Shown here: one piece after another, positions 18,119-26,742 of the stretch
Position numbering within the stretch: the first letter of the stretch is position 1
Layout of the letters: each line of letters opens with the position of its first letter
Assembly: GCF_000170835.1 (NCBI RefSeq)
Contig: NZ_ABCP01000004.1
Coordinates: 1-64,000 of the forward strand
Reading direction: 5' to 3'
Length of the DNA stretch: 64,000 nt
Source: Marinobacter algicola DG893
Lineage (GTDB): Bacteria > Pseudomonadota > Gammaproteobacteria > Pseudomonadales > Oleiphilaceae
The notes under the pieces: model-generated
Databases searched by the model: none
Seen by the model: the letters and a program-made list of their open reading frames with translations, nothing else
What the model was told of the DNA's origin: nothing
Program-made: the position numbers and the translations under genes

Positions 18119-18874
18119 CTACCAACCGCCGGAGGCACCACCGCCGCCGAAGCCACCGCCTCCGCCGCTGAAGCCACCACCGCCAAAACCGCCGCCGCGA
18201 CCGCCACCAAGACCACCAGCGAGCGCACCGGCCAGCAGGACACTGCGGCCACCACGGCCGCCGCCGACACCGCCCCTGAAGAACGCAATCAGTACGATGA
18301 CGAAAAACAGGATGCCCAACGCCGGATGGGGCCGGTCGTCCTCGACCGTGGAGCGCCTGGACTTCGGTACCGCAAGCGGCTCACCACCCAACACCTGGAC
18401 CATGGCCGCGGCACCGTTGGCAATGCCGGTGGCAAAATCCCCCTGCCTGAACGCCGGGGTAATGATCTGGTTAATAATCGTGGCGGATGTGGCGTCGGTC
18501 AGGCGACCTTCCAGGCCGTAGCCAACCTCGATGCGGATCCGCCGCTCTTCCTTGGCGACCATCAACAACGCACCATTGTCTTCACCCTCCTGGCCAATTC
18601 CCCAGTGACGACCCAACTGATAGCCAAAGTCTTCAATGGCATAGCCCTGGAGATCCGGCAGCGTCACCACAACCACCTGTTCGGTCGTTGATTGCTCGTG
18701 AGCCTCCAGCATCTGGCTGAGGCGACGTTCAACTTTGGCGGGCAGCATGTCGGCCTGATCCACCACGCGACCGGTCAGTTCAGGGAAATCAGGAGTGGAC
18801 TGCGCATGGGCACTGGCCTGGCACAGCACAATCAAAGCCAGAAAAACGATCACGGGGTGGAAGCGAACCGGCAT
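18119..18874 (-). CDS. TPM-domain protein with glycine-rich tail (YgcG family)
   Basis: A 251-residue protein with a signal peptide (cleavage near residue 24 after AHA), a periplasmic TPM domain at residues 30-150 (TGRVVDQADMLP, then RIEVGYGLEG), a helix near 185-200 and a Gly-rich tail from about residue 200 to the end. This is the standard YgcG layout. Its start codon overlaps the stop of lemA (TGATG). The Gly-rich tail is low-complexity but family-typical, so it is not a sign of a frame error. Function is unproven. Confidence 0.88.
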   Translation of the reverse strand: MPVRFHPVIVFLALIVLCQASAHAQSTPDFPELTGRVVDQADMLPAKVERRLSQMLEAHEQSTTEQVVVVTLPDLQGYAIEDFGYQLGRHWGIGQEGEDNGALLMVAKEERRIRIEVGYGLEGRLTDATSATIINQIITPAFRQGDFATGIANGAAAMVQVLGGEPLAVPKSRRSTVEDDRPHPALGILFFVIVLIAFFRGGVGGGRGGRSVLLAGALAGGLGGGRGGGFGGGGFSGGGGGFGGGGASGGW

Positions 18875-19491
18875 CAGAACTCCACCTGTGGCGCTTCCTG
18901 GGCATCCGGGGTAGTGGCCTCGAAGTTGGCCCGCAGCTCAAGGTCGCTGTACAGCATGCTGTGCCAGAGACGGCCCGGAAAAGTCCGGATTTCGGTGTTG
19001 TAGCGTTCAACCGCCTGGATAAAGTCACGTCTTGCAACCGAGATACGGTTCTCCGTACCCTCCAGTTGCGACTGCAGCGCCAGGAAGTTCTGGTTTGACT
19101 TCAGATCCGGGTAGCGTTCGGAAACCGCCATTAGGCGGCTTAGCGCACTGCTGAGTTCACCCTGCACCTGCTGGAACTGTTTCAGTTTCTCGGGGTTGTT
19201 GAGAATGCTTTCGTCGACCTGAATAGAAGTGGCCTTTGAGCGGGCTTCGGTGACCGCAGTCAGGGTCTCCTGTTCCTGATTCGCAAAACCTTTCACCGTT
19301 TCAACGAGGTTCGGCACCAGATCCGCACGCCGCTGGTACTGGTTTTCCACCTGCGCCCAGGCCGATTTGACCTGCTCGTCATACGTTGGAATGTTGTTAA
19401 TCCCGCAGCCCGTGAGCAGCATGGCGAGCAAGGCCAGGCTTGCAAGCTGAAAAGGCGTTCGGCCCGGGCGGGCCATGGGTCGGTCGTGCAT
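18874..19491 (-). CDS. lemA: LemA family lipoprotein
   Basis: A 205-residue protein with a lipobox (LLTGC, lipidated Cys29) and the LemA core: NNIPTYDEQVKSAWAQVENQYQRR, then LVPNLVETVKGFANQE, SERYPDLKSNQNF and the terminal VERYNTEIRTFPG. LemA proteins are long antiparallel helical bundles exposed to the periplasm. It is the first gene of a lemA-ygcG-TPM cluster, an arrangement that is conserved in many bacteria and suggests a joint envelope function. No extra catalytic residues are seen. Confidence 0.93.
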   Translation of the reverse strand: MHDRPMARPGRTPFQLASLALLAMLLTGCGINNIPTYDEQVKSAWAQVENQYQRRADLVPNLVETVKGFANQEQETLTAVTEARSKATSIQVDESILNNPEKLKQFQQVQGELSSALSRLMAVSERYPDLKSNQNFLALQSQLEGTENRISVARRDFIQAVERYNTEIRTFPGRLWHSMLYSDLELRANFEATTPDAQEAPQVEF

Positions 19492-19588
19492 AGCGTATCG
19501 GTTCCTTGATGGTGGGTCTGGTCATCGTCGGCCTAAGACACTATCACATTTTTCCGCCCGACATCTGCCACGCAGGCAGACCGAAACA

Positions 19589-19604
19589 CTGTATACATAT
19601 ACAG
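19589..19604 (+). promoter_or_regulatory. LexA (SOS) box upstream of yebG
   Basis: CTGTATACATATACAG fits the gammaproteobacterial LexA consensus CTGT-N8-ACAG exactly, with the alternating TA core of strong sites. It lies about 80 bases before the yebG start, where LexA would block the promoter. Confidence 0.92.
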
Positions 19605-19682
19605 ATACCTTAAGTATACTCACCGCAGATTCAATGAACCCCACCAGACACGACAACGTGCGGGAACACACTGGAGAACGTC

Positions 19683-19958
19683 ATGGCCGTACAAGCGCTG
19701 TATTACTCGGAGAGGGATGGACTGGAGATGGCACTGAAACACCCCGACACAATGCTTTTCTCGTCCAAAGCCGAAGCCGATGCCCGGGACAAAGTTCTGG
19801 AACTGGCCGAGGAAATCACCCAGTTTCTGCAGGCGCGAGTTGAGGGCCTGGATGAAGCCATGGCGGAAAAGGCGGCACTCGCCATTGCCGAGGAAAAGGA
19901 CCTGTTCGCCAAGGCCCTGAAGAAACCCTCATTGCTGAACGAAACCACCGACGCATAA
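19683..19958 (+). CDS. yebG: DNA-damage-inducible protein YebG
   Basis: A 91-residue soluble protein matching E. coli YebG (96 residues) across its length: MAVQALYYSERDG, DTMLFSSKAEADARDK and KAALAIAEEKDLFAKAL. YebG is induced in the SOS response; its biochemical role is not settled. The perfect LexA box upstream supports both identity and regulation. Start preceded by GGAGAACGTC. Single gene. Confidence 0.94.
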   Translation: MAVQALYYSERDGLEMALKHPDTMLFSSKAEADARDKVLELAEEITQFLQARVEGLDEAMAEKAALAIAEEKDLFAKALKKPSLLNETTDA

Positions 19959-20022
19959 ACCTGAATGGGCGGGGAGGCGCTCATTCACCACACACCTCCC
20001 CACCTCGTTACGTCCGCGCGGA

Positions 20023-21570
20023 TCAGTCCCCCAGGGGATTAATATCCCCGACAAACCTCAACATATCCGCCATGGTGAAGGTTCCTGGCGTGGCTGCCGG
20101 CAGGGATGGTTTCCAGTCTTTGCCCTCCTGCCAGAGGAACGACTGCTGATCACCGTGGATCAACCCCACGAACACCTCGGACACGATGGCTGCCCCAACC
20201 GGGCCCAGCCGGTTACCAGCCTCTTTCACCTGCGCTTCCTTCAGGATGTAGTACCACAGCGGTGTTGACTCGTGCAGCCCCTGGCGCTTGGCTTCCTCGC
20301 CATCCGGCCCGGTCGCAATTTCATCGGCAGTCAACGCGTTGGCTATGCCCATTTCACGAGCCACATCCTGACCGGAAGGCAAGCCCAGGCTGACGCCGCG
20401 CTTGAGATTACGGAACGCCAGGTTACCGCCGCCACCAGGCAGATTATGAAGCTCCTCCACCAACAACGGGTCCAGTTTCCGCGACGGATTGAATGGCATC
20501 GACGATGGTCGGTCAAGATCGTGGAATCGCCGCCAATCGATAATCCAGTTGCTGGGTAGCACGCTGACTGGCGTAGGCCCGGTAGGAGGCTGTGGTGCCA
20601 GATTTCCGATGATGCCCCCAGACAGTCCGGAGAACGCAAACAACAGATCAAAACCGGTATCCGCGAATATCCGGTTGTGGCTATAGCGCTGGCGCACCAT
20701 GCTGTGCCCCAAACGATAGGCCGCCACTGAAAACTCCACCGGCATGTAGGGTGTTTTCTTGAACCGGTAGTACTGCCGGCCATCGTTGAGAATCCGGTCG
20801 GTCGCACCTTCCCCGCACAAACGCTCCATCCAGTCGTGGAGCACCATCCACTGATAGTGGTAAGTCACGGTTTTCCTGGCTTCACTCAGGAGTTGTTCCG
20901 CTGCTACGCCTTCGCTCTGCAGCTTGTCACACACAGCGTTATGGAACTTCAGGAAGGCCAGGTGGGTCTGCGCAACCAGCAGGTTTTCATCGTTGCGCGG
21001 GTCACCAATCAACGCCACGCCTTCCGGGCTACGGGGAAGGTCGTTGGCAAAATCGCCGGTAATGCCGCCAAAATCGACGTTGATATTCCGGCCAATCACC
21101 AACTTGGGGCCACGCTGCGAAGGACCTGCCGGGTTCCGGGCATACAGGTGGGGCGAGCCGTCAGGGCCAAGCCCGTAGACATTATCCAGATCCAGTGCCG
21201 GGGTACGGAAATTCTCCAGCCCCAATGGGTCCCTTTTTTTGTCGGACAAAGAGCTCAGATCGAGCGTGATGTCGTGGTCGACGAACTGGCCAAAGTAGGT
21301 GTAACCGCCCGGAATGCCCGGATTGTCCAGTGAGCGGTCCGTCGGATCGGGATCCAGCATGGCTTCCGCCAACGCCTGTAACTTGTTATCCGGCACATCC
21401 AGGGCCGACAGGCCCGGAAACATACGACCAAACATGCCTGGGTCATCGTGGCCGGATAGCTGGTCAAGCCCCTTGCGTGAGGGGTGCCGTCCACCCATGC
21501 CATGGCCGGGACACATGTTGACTTTCTTGTACGTTTTTTCGCCCGTTTCGAACGTTTCCTTGATATTCAT
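20023..21570 (-). CDS. Animal-type haem peroxidase (peroxidase-cyclooxygenase superfamily)
   Basis: A 515-residue protein with the peroxidase-cyclooxygenase fold. The distal haem motif FGQFVDHDITLD (near residues 93-104) has the His next to the Asp that bonds to haem, and the proximal His is in AYRLGHSMVRQRY near 285-297. PNNI-type metal loop residues are less obvious. Bacterial members oxidise halides or organic substrates; the reaction here is unknown. No signal peptide is visible at the N-terminus, so secretion by the general pathway is not supported. The ATG at 21570 follows GGGAGAGAGG. It stands alone, with 626 bases of non-coding DNA upstream. Confidence 0.86.
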   Translation of the reverse strand: MNIKETFETGEKTYKKVNMCPGHGMGGRHPSRKGLDQLSGHDDPGMFGRMFPGLSALDVPDNKLQALAEAMLDPDPTDRSLDNPGIPGGYTYFGQFVDHDITLDLSSLSDKKRDPLGLENFRTPALDLDNVYGLGPDGSPHLYARNPAGPSQRGPKLVIGRNINVDFGGITGDFANDLPRSPEGVALIGDPRNDENLLVAQTHLAFLKFHNAVCDKLQSEGVAAEQLLSEARKTVTYHYQWMVLHDWMERLCGEGATDRILNDGRQYYRFKKTPYMPVEFSVAAYRLGHSMVRQRYSHNRIFADTGFDLLFAFSGLSGGIIGNLAPQPPTGPTPVSVLPSNWIIDWRRFHDLDRPSSMPFNPSRKLDPLLVEELHNLPGGGGNLAFRNLKRGVSLGLPSGQDVAREMGIANALTADEIATGPDGEEAKRQGLHESTPLWYYILKEAQVKEAGNRLGPVGAAIVSEVFVGLIHGDQQSFLWQEGKDWKPSLPAATPGTFTMADMLRFVGDINPLGD

Positions 21571-22196
21571 TCCTCTCTCCCATTTGGACTATCAGGTCCT
21601 CAGACCGTCGAAGCCGCGAACAACGGCCAGGGCGTCATGCCCTTCGCGACGAGCCCCAGGGAAATAGCAGCTTCCATGCCAGCGAGGTGTCGAGTGAAAC
21701 GACTGAACTATGGGTCCACCGGAATCCCTCGGTCAAACAGGCAGTTAACAACAATAGCCAGGAACACCCAGGACCGACAGCCAACATGGGACAACGTCCA
21801 CGACCGCCCGGGAATCAGGACTCCTGCATACATTACTGACGGTGGGCGACGACGGAACATTTGCAGGAGAGCAAGGAAAATTACGAGCTTTGAGACTTTT
21901 GCAGACAAGAGCCAACACAATCGTTGCACTTTAGAAATATTTACAGAATTTTCTGATTCTCTTTACACCCTACGTATCGAAATCTGACACTTTTTAGTCA
22001 AACTCCCCTGGCCTATTCAGCTTTGAGCTCCAATAACCAACCCTTGCCTAAGACCTAAACTGCATTGCCTCGTAAAATCAGCCACCTGACTGCGTATAGA
22101 CCGGAATGAGGAATCAACACTCAGGCGATATGTCGTATATGCAAAGATGTTGAAACTCATTACAGCTTTTACAAACCATTTCCGGAAATCGTTGTA
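21571..22196. other. 626-base intergenic region with no convincing gene
   Basis: Short frames here have no ribosome sites and no family resemblance. I see no tRNA cloverleaf or strong hairpin. The part from about 21900 to 22196 is AT-richer than its surroundings and probably holds the promoter of the haem peroxidase gene or unrecognised small-RNA sequence. Nothing further can be supported. Confidence 0.5.
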
Positions 22197-22625
22197 TCAG
22201 CGCCTGAAACGGGTCTCCAGAACCACCGCTGAATTGGTGCGCTCCACGCCCTCAAGATTACCGATCTCATCCAGAACAGCGCTCAGTTCTTCCAGGGATT
22301 GAGCCTGCACAATGGCGATCAGATCATACTCGCCGCTGACAGAATACAACTGGGATACCTGGCTGATCTGCTCCAGGGCTGCATTTGTTCGAGCCGTCAG
22401 CTTCTGGAAAACCTTGATCGACACATGGGCCTCCACCTGGGTTGCCGTGTACTCACCCCCAAGCTCAACGGAATACCCGCGAATCACGCCGCTCGCTTCG
22501 AGCTTTGCAATGCGGTTCTGCACCGTTGAGCGCGACAGATCCAGCGCCCTGGCCAGGTCCGAGACACTGCAGCGGGCATTCTGGCGCAGATGTAAAAGCA
22601 GCCGCTGGTCCTGTTTGCTGATCAT
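22197..22625 (-). CDS. Lrp/AsnC family transcriptional regulator
   Basis: A 142-residue Lrp-type regulator with an N-terminal winged helix (residues 3-50: KQDQRLLLHLRQNARCSVSDLA) and a C-terminal RAM/AsnC ligand domain (SVSGEYDLIAIVQAQSLEEL). It is divergent from astA, so an amino-acid-responsive control of the arginine succinyltransferase is likely. I chose the ATG at 22625, which starts the fold; longer starts at 22667 would add an unconserved 14-residue leader. Confidence 0.88.
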   Translation of the reverse strand: MISKQDQRLLLHLRQNARCSVSDLARALDLSRSTVQNRIAKLEASGVIRGYSVELGGEYTATQVEAHVSIKVFQKLTARTNAALEQISQVSQLYSVSGEYDLIAIVQAQSLEELSAVLDEIGNLEGVERTNSAVVLETRFRR

Positions 22626-22761
22626 ATCGACATCATTCCTGGTCAAATTGCCATAATATATCATCATTTATCATTTTTTGACGCTACAAAATGGCATAAC
22701 TCCCCATCATACTGGCCCTGCCACTCTCCGCTTCCAGCGGTCAGCAGATGAGGACATGTCT

Positions 22762-23886
22762 ATGATTATCCGCCCGGTTGCCCTCTCAGACCTCGCCGCT
22801 CTGCAGCAGATTGCCGTGGAATCCGGCCCCGGTTTTACCTCACTGGTCGATGACCGTGACTTCCTGATCCAGAAAATTCGCCATTCCATGGACAGTTTTG
22901 ACCGCCATACCGACACCCCGGGCGACGAAGGCTATCTGTTCGTGTTGGAAGACCCGGAAACCGGGGAAATCATGGGAACCACCGGCATTGAAGCCTCGGT
23001 AGGCATCCGACGCCCGCTGTATCACTATCATCGCAGCCAGGTCGTTCACCACTCGCCGGAACTGAATCTGCTCCGCCGACTGGAAGTCCTCAACATGTGC
23101 AATCATTACACTGGCTGCAGCGAGATCTGCACACTGTTCCTGCGGCCCAAGTTCCGGCGCGCGCACGCGGGCAAGCTGCTCTCCCGGGTTCGCTTTCTGT
23201 TTATGGCCCAACATCCGCAGCGTTTTGCCGAGACTGTCATCGCTGAAATGCGAGGCATCTCAGACGAAGGCGGACAGTCGCCGTTCTGGAATTGGTTGCG
23301 GACCCATTTCGTGGATCTTGATTTCAGCACGGTGACACGCATGGTAGGCACGGGCGACAATGGCTTTATCGCTGACCTGATGCCCCGACACCCGCTCTAC
23401 ACCCATTTGATGGACGAAGACGCCCGCGCGGTTATCGGGCAGGTGCACCCGCACACCCGTCCAGCCCTGGCCATGCTGGAAGCCGAAGGGTTTCGCCACA
23501 ACGGCTACGTGGATCTGTTTGATGCCGGCCCGACCGTTGAAGCAAGGCTGGCCGATATCCGCTCGGTATCGACATCCATCGGCTGCCGCATCCAGATCGT
23601 CGATGATGTGCGACCGACGCTCGAGGAATGGAACCGGGGCGGCCAGGGGCGGCTGCTGGCCATCACCAACACCGAAACGGCGGATTTCCGCGCCACTGTC
23701 ACCAGTGCGGCCAGATACCTGCCAGCTCACAATCTCCTGCAAGTACCGGCGGCACTGGCAAAGTCACTCCATCTGCGCAACGATGGAGACGTCCGATTCA
23801 TGGAACTTGCAACCGCACAGAGCGGCGCTGCGACGACAGCCATTCCACTGCGCCAACAACAGGAGGCCATCCATGCACACCGATAG
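22762..23886 (+). CDS. astA: Arginine N-succinyltransferase
   Basis: A 374-residue GNAT-fold enzyme that transfers the succinyl group of succinyl-CoA to arginine, the first step of the AST arginine-degradation route. Family motifs seen are MIIRPVALSDLAAL at the start, GPGFTSLV, the LEVLNMCNHYTGCSEICTLFL region, FAETVIAEMRG and TRPALAMLEAEGF. It is about 30 residues longer at the C-terminus than E. coli AstA. Start at 22762 sits seven bases after GAGGA. The 3' end overlaps the next gene by 14 bases and supplies that gene's ribosome site. No other ast genes (B, C, D, E) are in this window. Confidence 0.93.
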   Translation: MIIRPVALSDLAALQQIAVESGPGFTSLVDDRDFLIQKIRHSMDSFDRHTDTPGDEGYLFVLEDPETGEIMGTTGIEASVGIRRPLYHYHRSQVVHHSPELNLLRRLEVLNMCNHYTGCSEICTLFLRPKFRRAHAGKLLSRVRFLFMAQHPQRFAETVIAEMRGISDEGGQSPFWNWLRTHFVDLDFSTVTRMVGTGDNGFIADLMPRHPLYTHLMDEDARAVIGQVHPHTRPALAMLEAEGFRHNGYVDLFDAGPTVEARLADIRSVSTSIGCRIQIVDDVRPTLEEWNRGGQGRLLAITNTETADFRATVTSAARYLPAHNLLQVPAALAKSLHLRNDGDVRFMELATAQSGAATTAIPLRQQQEAIHAHR

Positions 23887-24679
23887 AGATACATTGTTCC
23901 GCCACCTTTGGGACAATTACTGCGAGGTGACACCCTCGGCACAGGATATCCACCGGTTGCTGGACGACACCCAGGGTGGCGACATCGTGAACGACCACAT
24001 TGCCCTGCGAACCTTCAATCTTGAGAAGGTAAACCTGGACAAACTGGCCGCGCACTTCCTGGCGCTGGGATATCACGAAGGCGGCGACTATCACTTCGAC
24101 GCCAAGAAACTGTACGCGAAACACTACCAGCATCCGGATCCGACTGCCCCCAAGGTGTTCATTTCCGAGTTGCTGGTTGATCAGTGTTCCGGGTCACTGC
24201 AATCCATTGTGGAAAGCCTGGTGAGCCAGATGGACCCTACCGCCGTCACCAGGGACGACTTTCTCTATTCCGGTCGTCACTGGGATGTCGACCACGCCAC
24301 CTACCAGACCCTGCTGGAGGAAAGTGAATACGCGGCCTGGGTAGCGGCTTGGGGTTATCGGGCCAACCACTTCACGGTAAGCATCAATCATCTCAGCCGA
24401 TTCAAAACCGTGGCTGAAATCAATCAGGCCCTCAAGGACAACGGCTATCGCGTGAACAGTTCCGGAGGTGAGGTCAAAGGCTCTCCGGAAGAGCTGCTGG
24501 AACAATCTTCCACCATGGCGGATCGTGCCGACGTCCGGTTTAAGGATCAGACCGTGGCCATACCGAGCTGTTTCTACGAATTCGCACGTCGCTATGCAAA
24601 GCCCGACGGAGAGCTCTACAGTGGTTTTGTCGCCGCCTCGGCGGACAAGATTTTCGAGAGCACGGACAGCCGGACCTGA
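23873..24679 (+). CDS. DUF1338 family protein (2-oxoadipate dioxygenase/decarboxylase-like)
   Basis: A 268-residue member of the DUF1338 family, the fold of HglS, which converts 2-oxoadipate to 2-hydroxyglutarate in D-lysine breakdown. The likely metal site is H42 (in NDHIALRTF), H166 (in RANHFTV) and E236 (in CFYEFARR); Arg46, four residues after H42, stands where HglS has its substrate Arg. It is shorter than HglS (about 460 residues), so a different 2-oxo acid is possible. The start at 23873 lies 14 bases before the end of astA and has AGGAGG, so both are made together. Confidence 0.82.
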   Translation: MHTDRDTLFRHLWDNYCEVTPSAQDIHRLLDDTQGGDIVNDHIALRTFNLEKVNLDKLAAHFLALGYHEGGDYHFDAKKLYAKHYQHPDPTAPKVFISELLVDQCSGSLQSIVESLVSQMDPTAVTRDDFLYSGRHWDVDHATYQTLLEESEYAAWVAAWGYRANHFTVSINHLSRFKTVAEINQALKDNGYRVNSSGGEVKGSPEELLEQSSTMADRADVRFKDQTVAIPSCFYEFARRYAKPDGELYSGFVAASADKIFESTDSRT

Positions 24680-24698
24680 AGGACAGAGCCTTCAGGTC
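24673..24698. terminator. Hairpin overlapping two convergent stop codons
   Basis: A perfect ten-base-pair stem (24673-24682 with 24689-24698, arm GACCTGAAGG) with a 6-base loop contains the stop codons of both the DUF1338 gene and the lipid kinase gene. There is no good T-run, so it may act more as an mRNA 3' end stabiliser than a full terminator. Confidence 0.6.
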
Positions 24699-25564
24699 GT
24701 TACCAGTTCCTCACAGATGACCTTCAGACAGGCTGGCCTGCAGCGAGCACGAAGCGGCGTGTGGCCAGCGATGTCTCCATCCATGGTGACCGTTCGTCGC
24801 GAACGGGTGGTGATCGACACAGTTGGGCTTTTAAGGTGGACCACCGTACTGGTTCGTTTCGGAGAGTGACGGCTCAACCGTACCGTCAGAAAGGCAATAA
24901 AAAGCTGTAACAGCGAACGCGGCCTCACGGCCACGACATCCAACTGACCATCCCCCGCCGATGCCTGGGGAATCTCGTTGCCACCGCCGAAAAAGGCACC
25001 GGAGGAAACCGCAATGGTCAACCATCGCCCGGCCACGGTTCCCTTTTCCGTTTCGATGAGGCCATGGAACCCCCGGTTCACCCGCAATTTCTGCAGCAAC
25101 GCTACGCCATAGCTGAAGCGCCCAAGCAGTCGTTTGGCGTCCGCCGACGACTCCCGAACCGGCAATGTGCCGAGCCCAATATGAGCCACGTTCAGGAACA
25201 GACCATTTTCAGTGGCGGCAACATCCAGCATACGGGTCCGTCCCGCCGAGATCAGGTTGCAGATATGCTGGGGATCGTCGGGCAGCCCCAGGTTGCGGGC
25301 AAAATCATTGGCGGTCCCGGAAGGCAGAACCGCCAGGGTAGCGCCGGCATCAAGACAAAAACCGGCCGCCGCATTGACTGAGCCATCACCTCCAGCCGCG
25401 AGGATGAAGTCCCTGGGGCCCACCTCTTCGGTCCAGCTCTTATCGTCAAGGCTGCAATCCCGGATATCGACAATGCCCGCACTTTCCAGGTAGTTTCGCC
25501 AGAACTCGGCGCCTCGACTGTCCTTTTCGCCGGCTTTGGGATTGGCCATCAACCAGTAAACCAT
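24692..25564 (-). CDS. Diacylglycerol kinase-family lipid kinase (YegS-like)
   Basis: A 290-residue protein with the DAGK catalytic fold: GGDGSVNAAAG near residue 59 (the ATP-binding GGDGTxN motif) and LPSGTANDFARNLG near 83-96, then a beta-sandwich C-domain ending VTMDGD. Such enzymes phosphorylate diacylglycerol, phosphatidylglycerol or sphingoid lipids at the inner membrane surface. The start at MVYWLMANPKAG (25564) leads straight into the first strand; the longer frame to 25711 has no family match. Substrate unknown. Confidence 0.86.
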   Translation of the reverse strand: MVYWLMANPKAGEKDSRGAEFWRNYLESAGIVDIRDCSLDDKSWTEEVGPRDFILAAGGDGSVNAAAGFCLDAGATLAVLPSGTANDFARNLGLPDDPQHICNLISAGRTRMLDVAATENGLFLNVAHIGLGTLPVRESSADAKRLLGRFSYGVALLQKLRVNRGFHGLIETEKGTVAGRWLTIAVSSGAFFGGGNEIPQASAGDGQLDVVAVRPRSLLQLFIAFLTVRLSRHSPKRTSTVVHLKSPTVSITTRSRRTVTMDGDIAGHTPLRARCRPACLKVICEELVTT

Positions 25565-25718
25565 TGCATACCGTCTTTCTGGGTCTGTTTGGATTTTTGA
25601 CGTACTAAGGTATAAGCCATGGGAGCGGAACTTGCCATCAACATGGTCAAGGTTTAACGGCGCTGTAACGCCGCCAACGACGAACTGAGAGAGACCGATG
25701 CTGGACGCCACGGTTGGG

Positions 25719-26507
25719 TTAACCGGGAAACAACACCCTCGCCATACCGATGCTGCTGACGATCAGCAGCACAACGCCCAGCACCCGGAAGAAGATCGGT
25801 GTTTCCGCCTTCAGCATGCGATCGTGAACATAAAGACCGATGACATGACCAATGGCAGCGCAGGGTAACAGCCACAAGTGGTGAATCAGCTGCAAGTCTA
25901 CCCCCACCCAGATAAACGCCGCCATCTTGATCACCACCAGGATGAACCAGAGTGCGAACAGAGTGTCCCGCAAACGCTCTTTCGGCAGATGCTGCGCCAC
26001 GACTGCAATGATTAAGGGGGCACCGATCAGGGACGTACCACTGATGTAGCCGCCCACCATCAGAAACACCGCGTCCACAGCCCGGCTGCCGCTGCGAAAA
26101 GGCCGGTCCAGGATGTAGGAGACCGAGTACAGGGACACGATCACAAAGATAATGGTGCTCATGATCTCTGACGGCAGTGTGATCAGGCCGAACACCCCGA
26201 TCAGCTTGGGCACAATCATGATCGCCAGAATCCGCCATAGATAATGCCAGTCGACCGTACCTACGACCGCTACGCCATCATCATCCGTAGCCGACGACTT
26301 GCGATTGTTCATCCAGATGGTCAGGGAGGAAAACACCAGAAGGTGCACCGCAATGATGGGCAGGAAGACCAGCGGATCGTCCAGCACCAGCAGCAGGAAA
26401 GGCAAGGACAACACGGCCCCGCCGAATCCCAACCCCGAACGGACAAATCCGCTCCAGATAAAAATAAGGCCAATCAGGACATACTGGTACAGCGCCAAGT
26501 CAGACAT
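25719..26507 (-). CDS. TauE/SafE family membrane transporter
   Basis: A 262-residue inner-membrane protein with eight or so hydrophobic segments and the TauE/SafE pattern SGFVRSGLGFGGAVLSLPFLLLV near residues 16-38, plus the repeated GGYISGTSLIGAPL in the second half. The family exports sulphite, sulphoacetate or other organic anions. No sulphur-metabolism genes are adjacent. The ATG at 26507 is chosen because the first helix begins just after it; an in-frame start at 26561 adds a cysteine-rich leader with no match. Confidence 0.87.
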   Translation of the reverse strand: MSDLALYQYVLIGLIFIWSGFVRSGLGFGGAVLSLPFLLLVLDDPLVFLPIIAVHLLVFSSLTIWMNNRKSSATDDDGVAVVGTVDWHYLWRILAIMIVPKLIGVFGLITLPSEIMSTIIFVIVSLYSVSYILDRPFRSGSRAVDAVFLMVGGYISGTSLIGAPLIIAVVAQHLPKERLRDTLFALWFILVVIKMAAFIWVGVDLQLIHHLWLLPCAAIGHVIGLYVHDRMLKAETPIFFRVLGVVLLIVSSIGMARVLFPG

Positions 26508-26742
26508 AGAGGTATCGAGGTTCCGGGAGCCAGGTTCACAAACACAAAGGGGTAAGAGCATACCTGCCGGGCAGCCCTTACTTCCAGTAACAAACAGGCT
26601 ACTTTTCTACAACGGAAGAAATGACAGAAAGCGCCTAGTTTTTAATCAATGCTTCCGGTAAAGCCGCCGGACAGAATTTCCGACAAGAACAACAGCCAGG
26701 CAGGAGGTGCGCCCTTCTGCCCGTGGTAAATGGAGAACAGCC

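Noticed and set aside
18119..18320. Frame error suggested by a Gly-rich low-complexity C-terminus
   Set aside because: Gly-rich tails are the norm in YgcG-type TPM proteins, and the reading frame and stop are otherwise regular.
21484..21987. A 167-residue open frame on the plus strand in the gap upstream of the haem peroxidase gene
   Set aside because: No ribosome site, no family resemblance, and it overlaps the 5' end of the peroxidase gene on the other strand.
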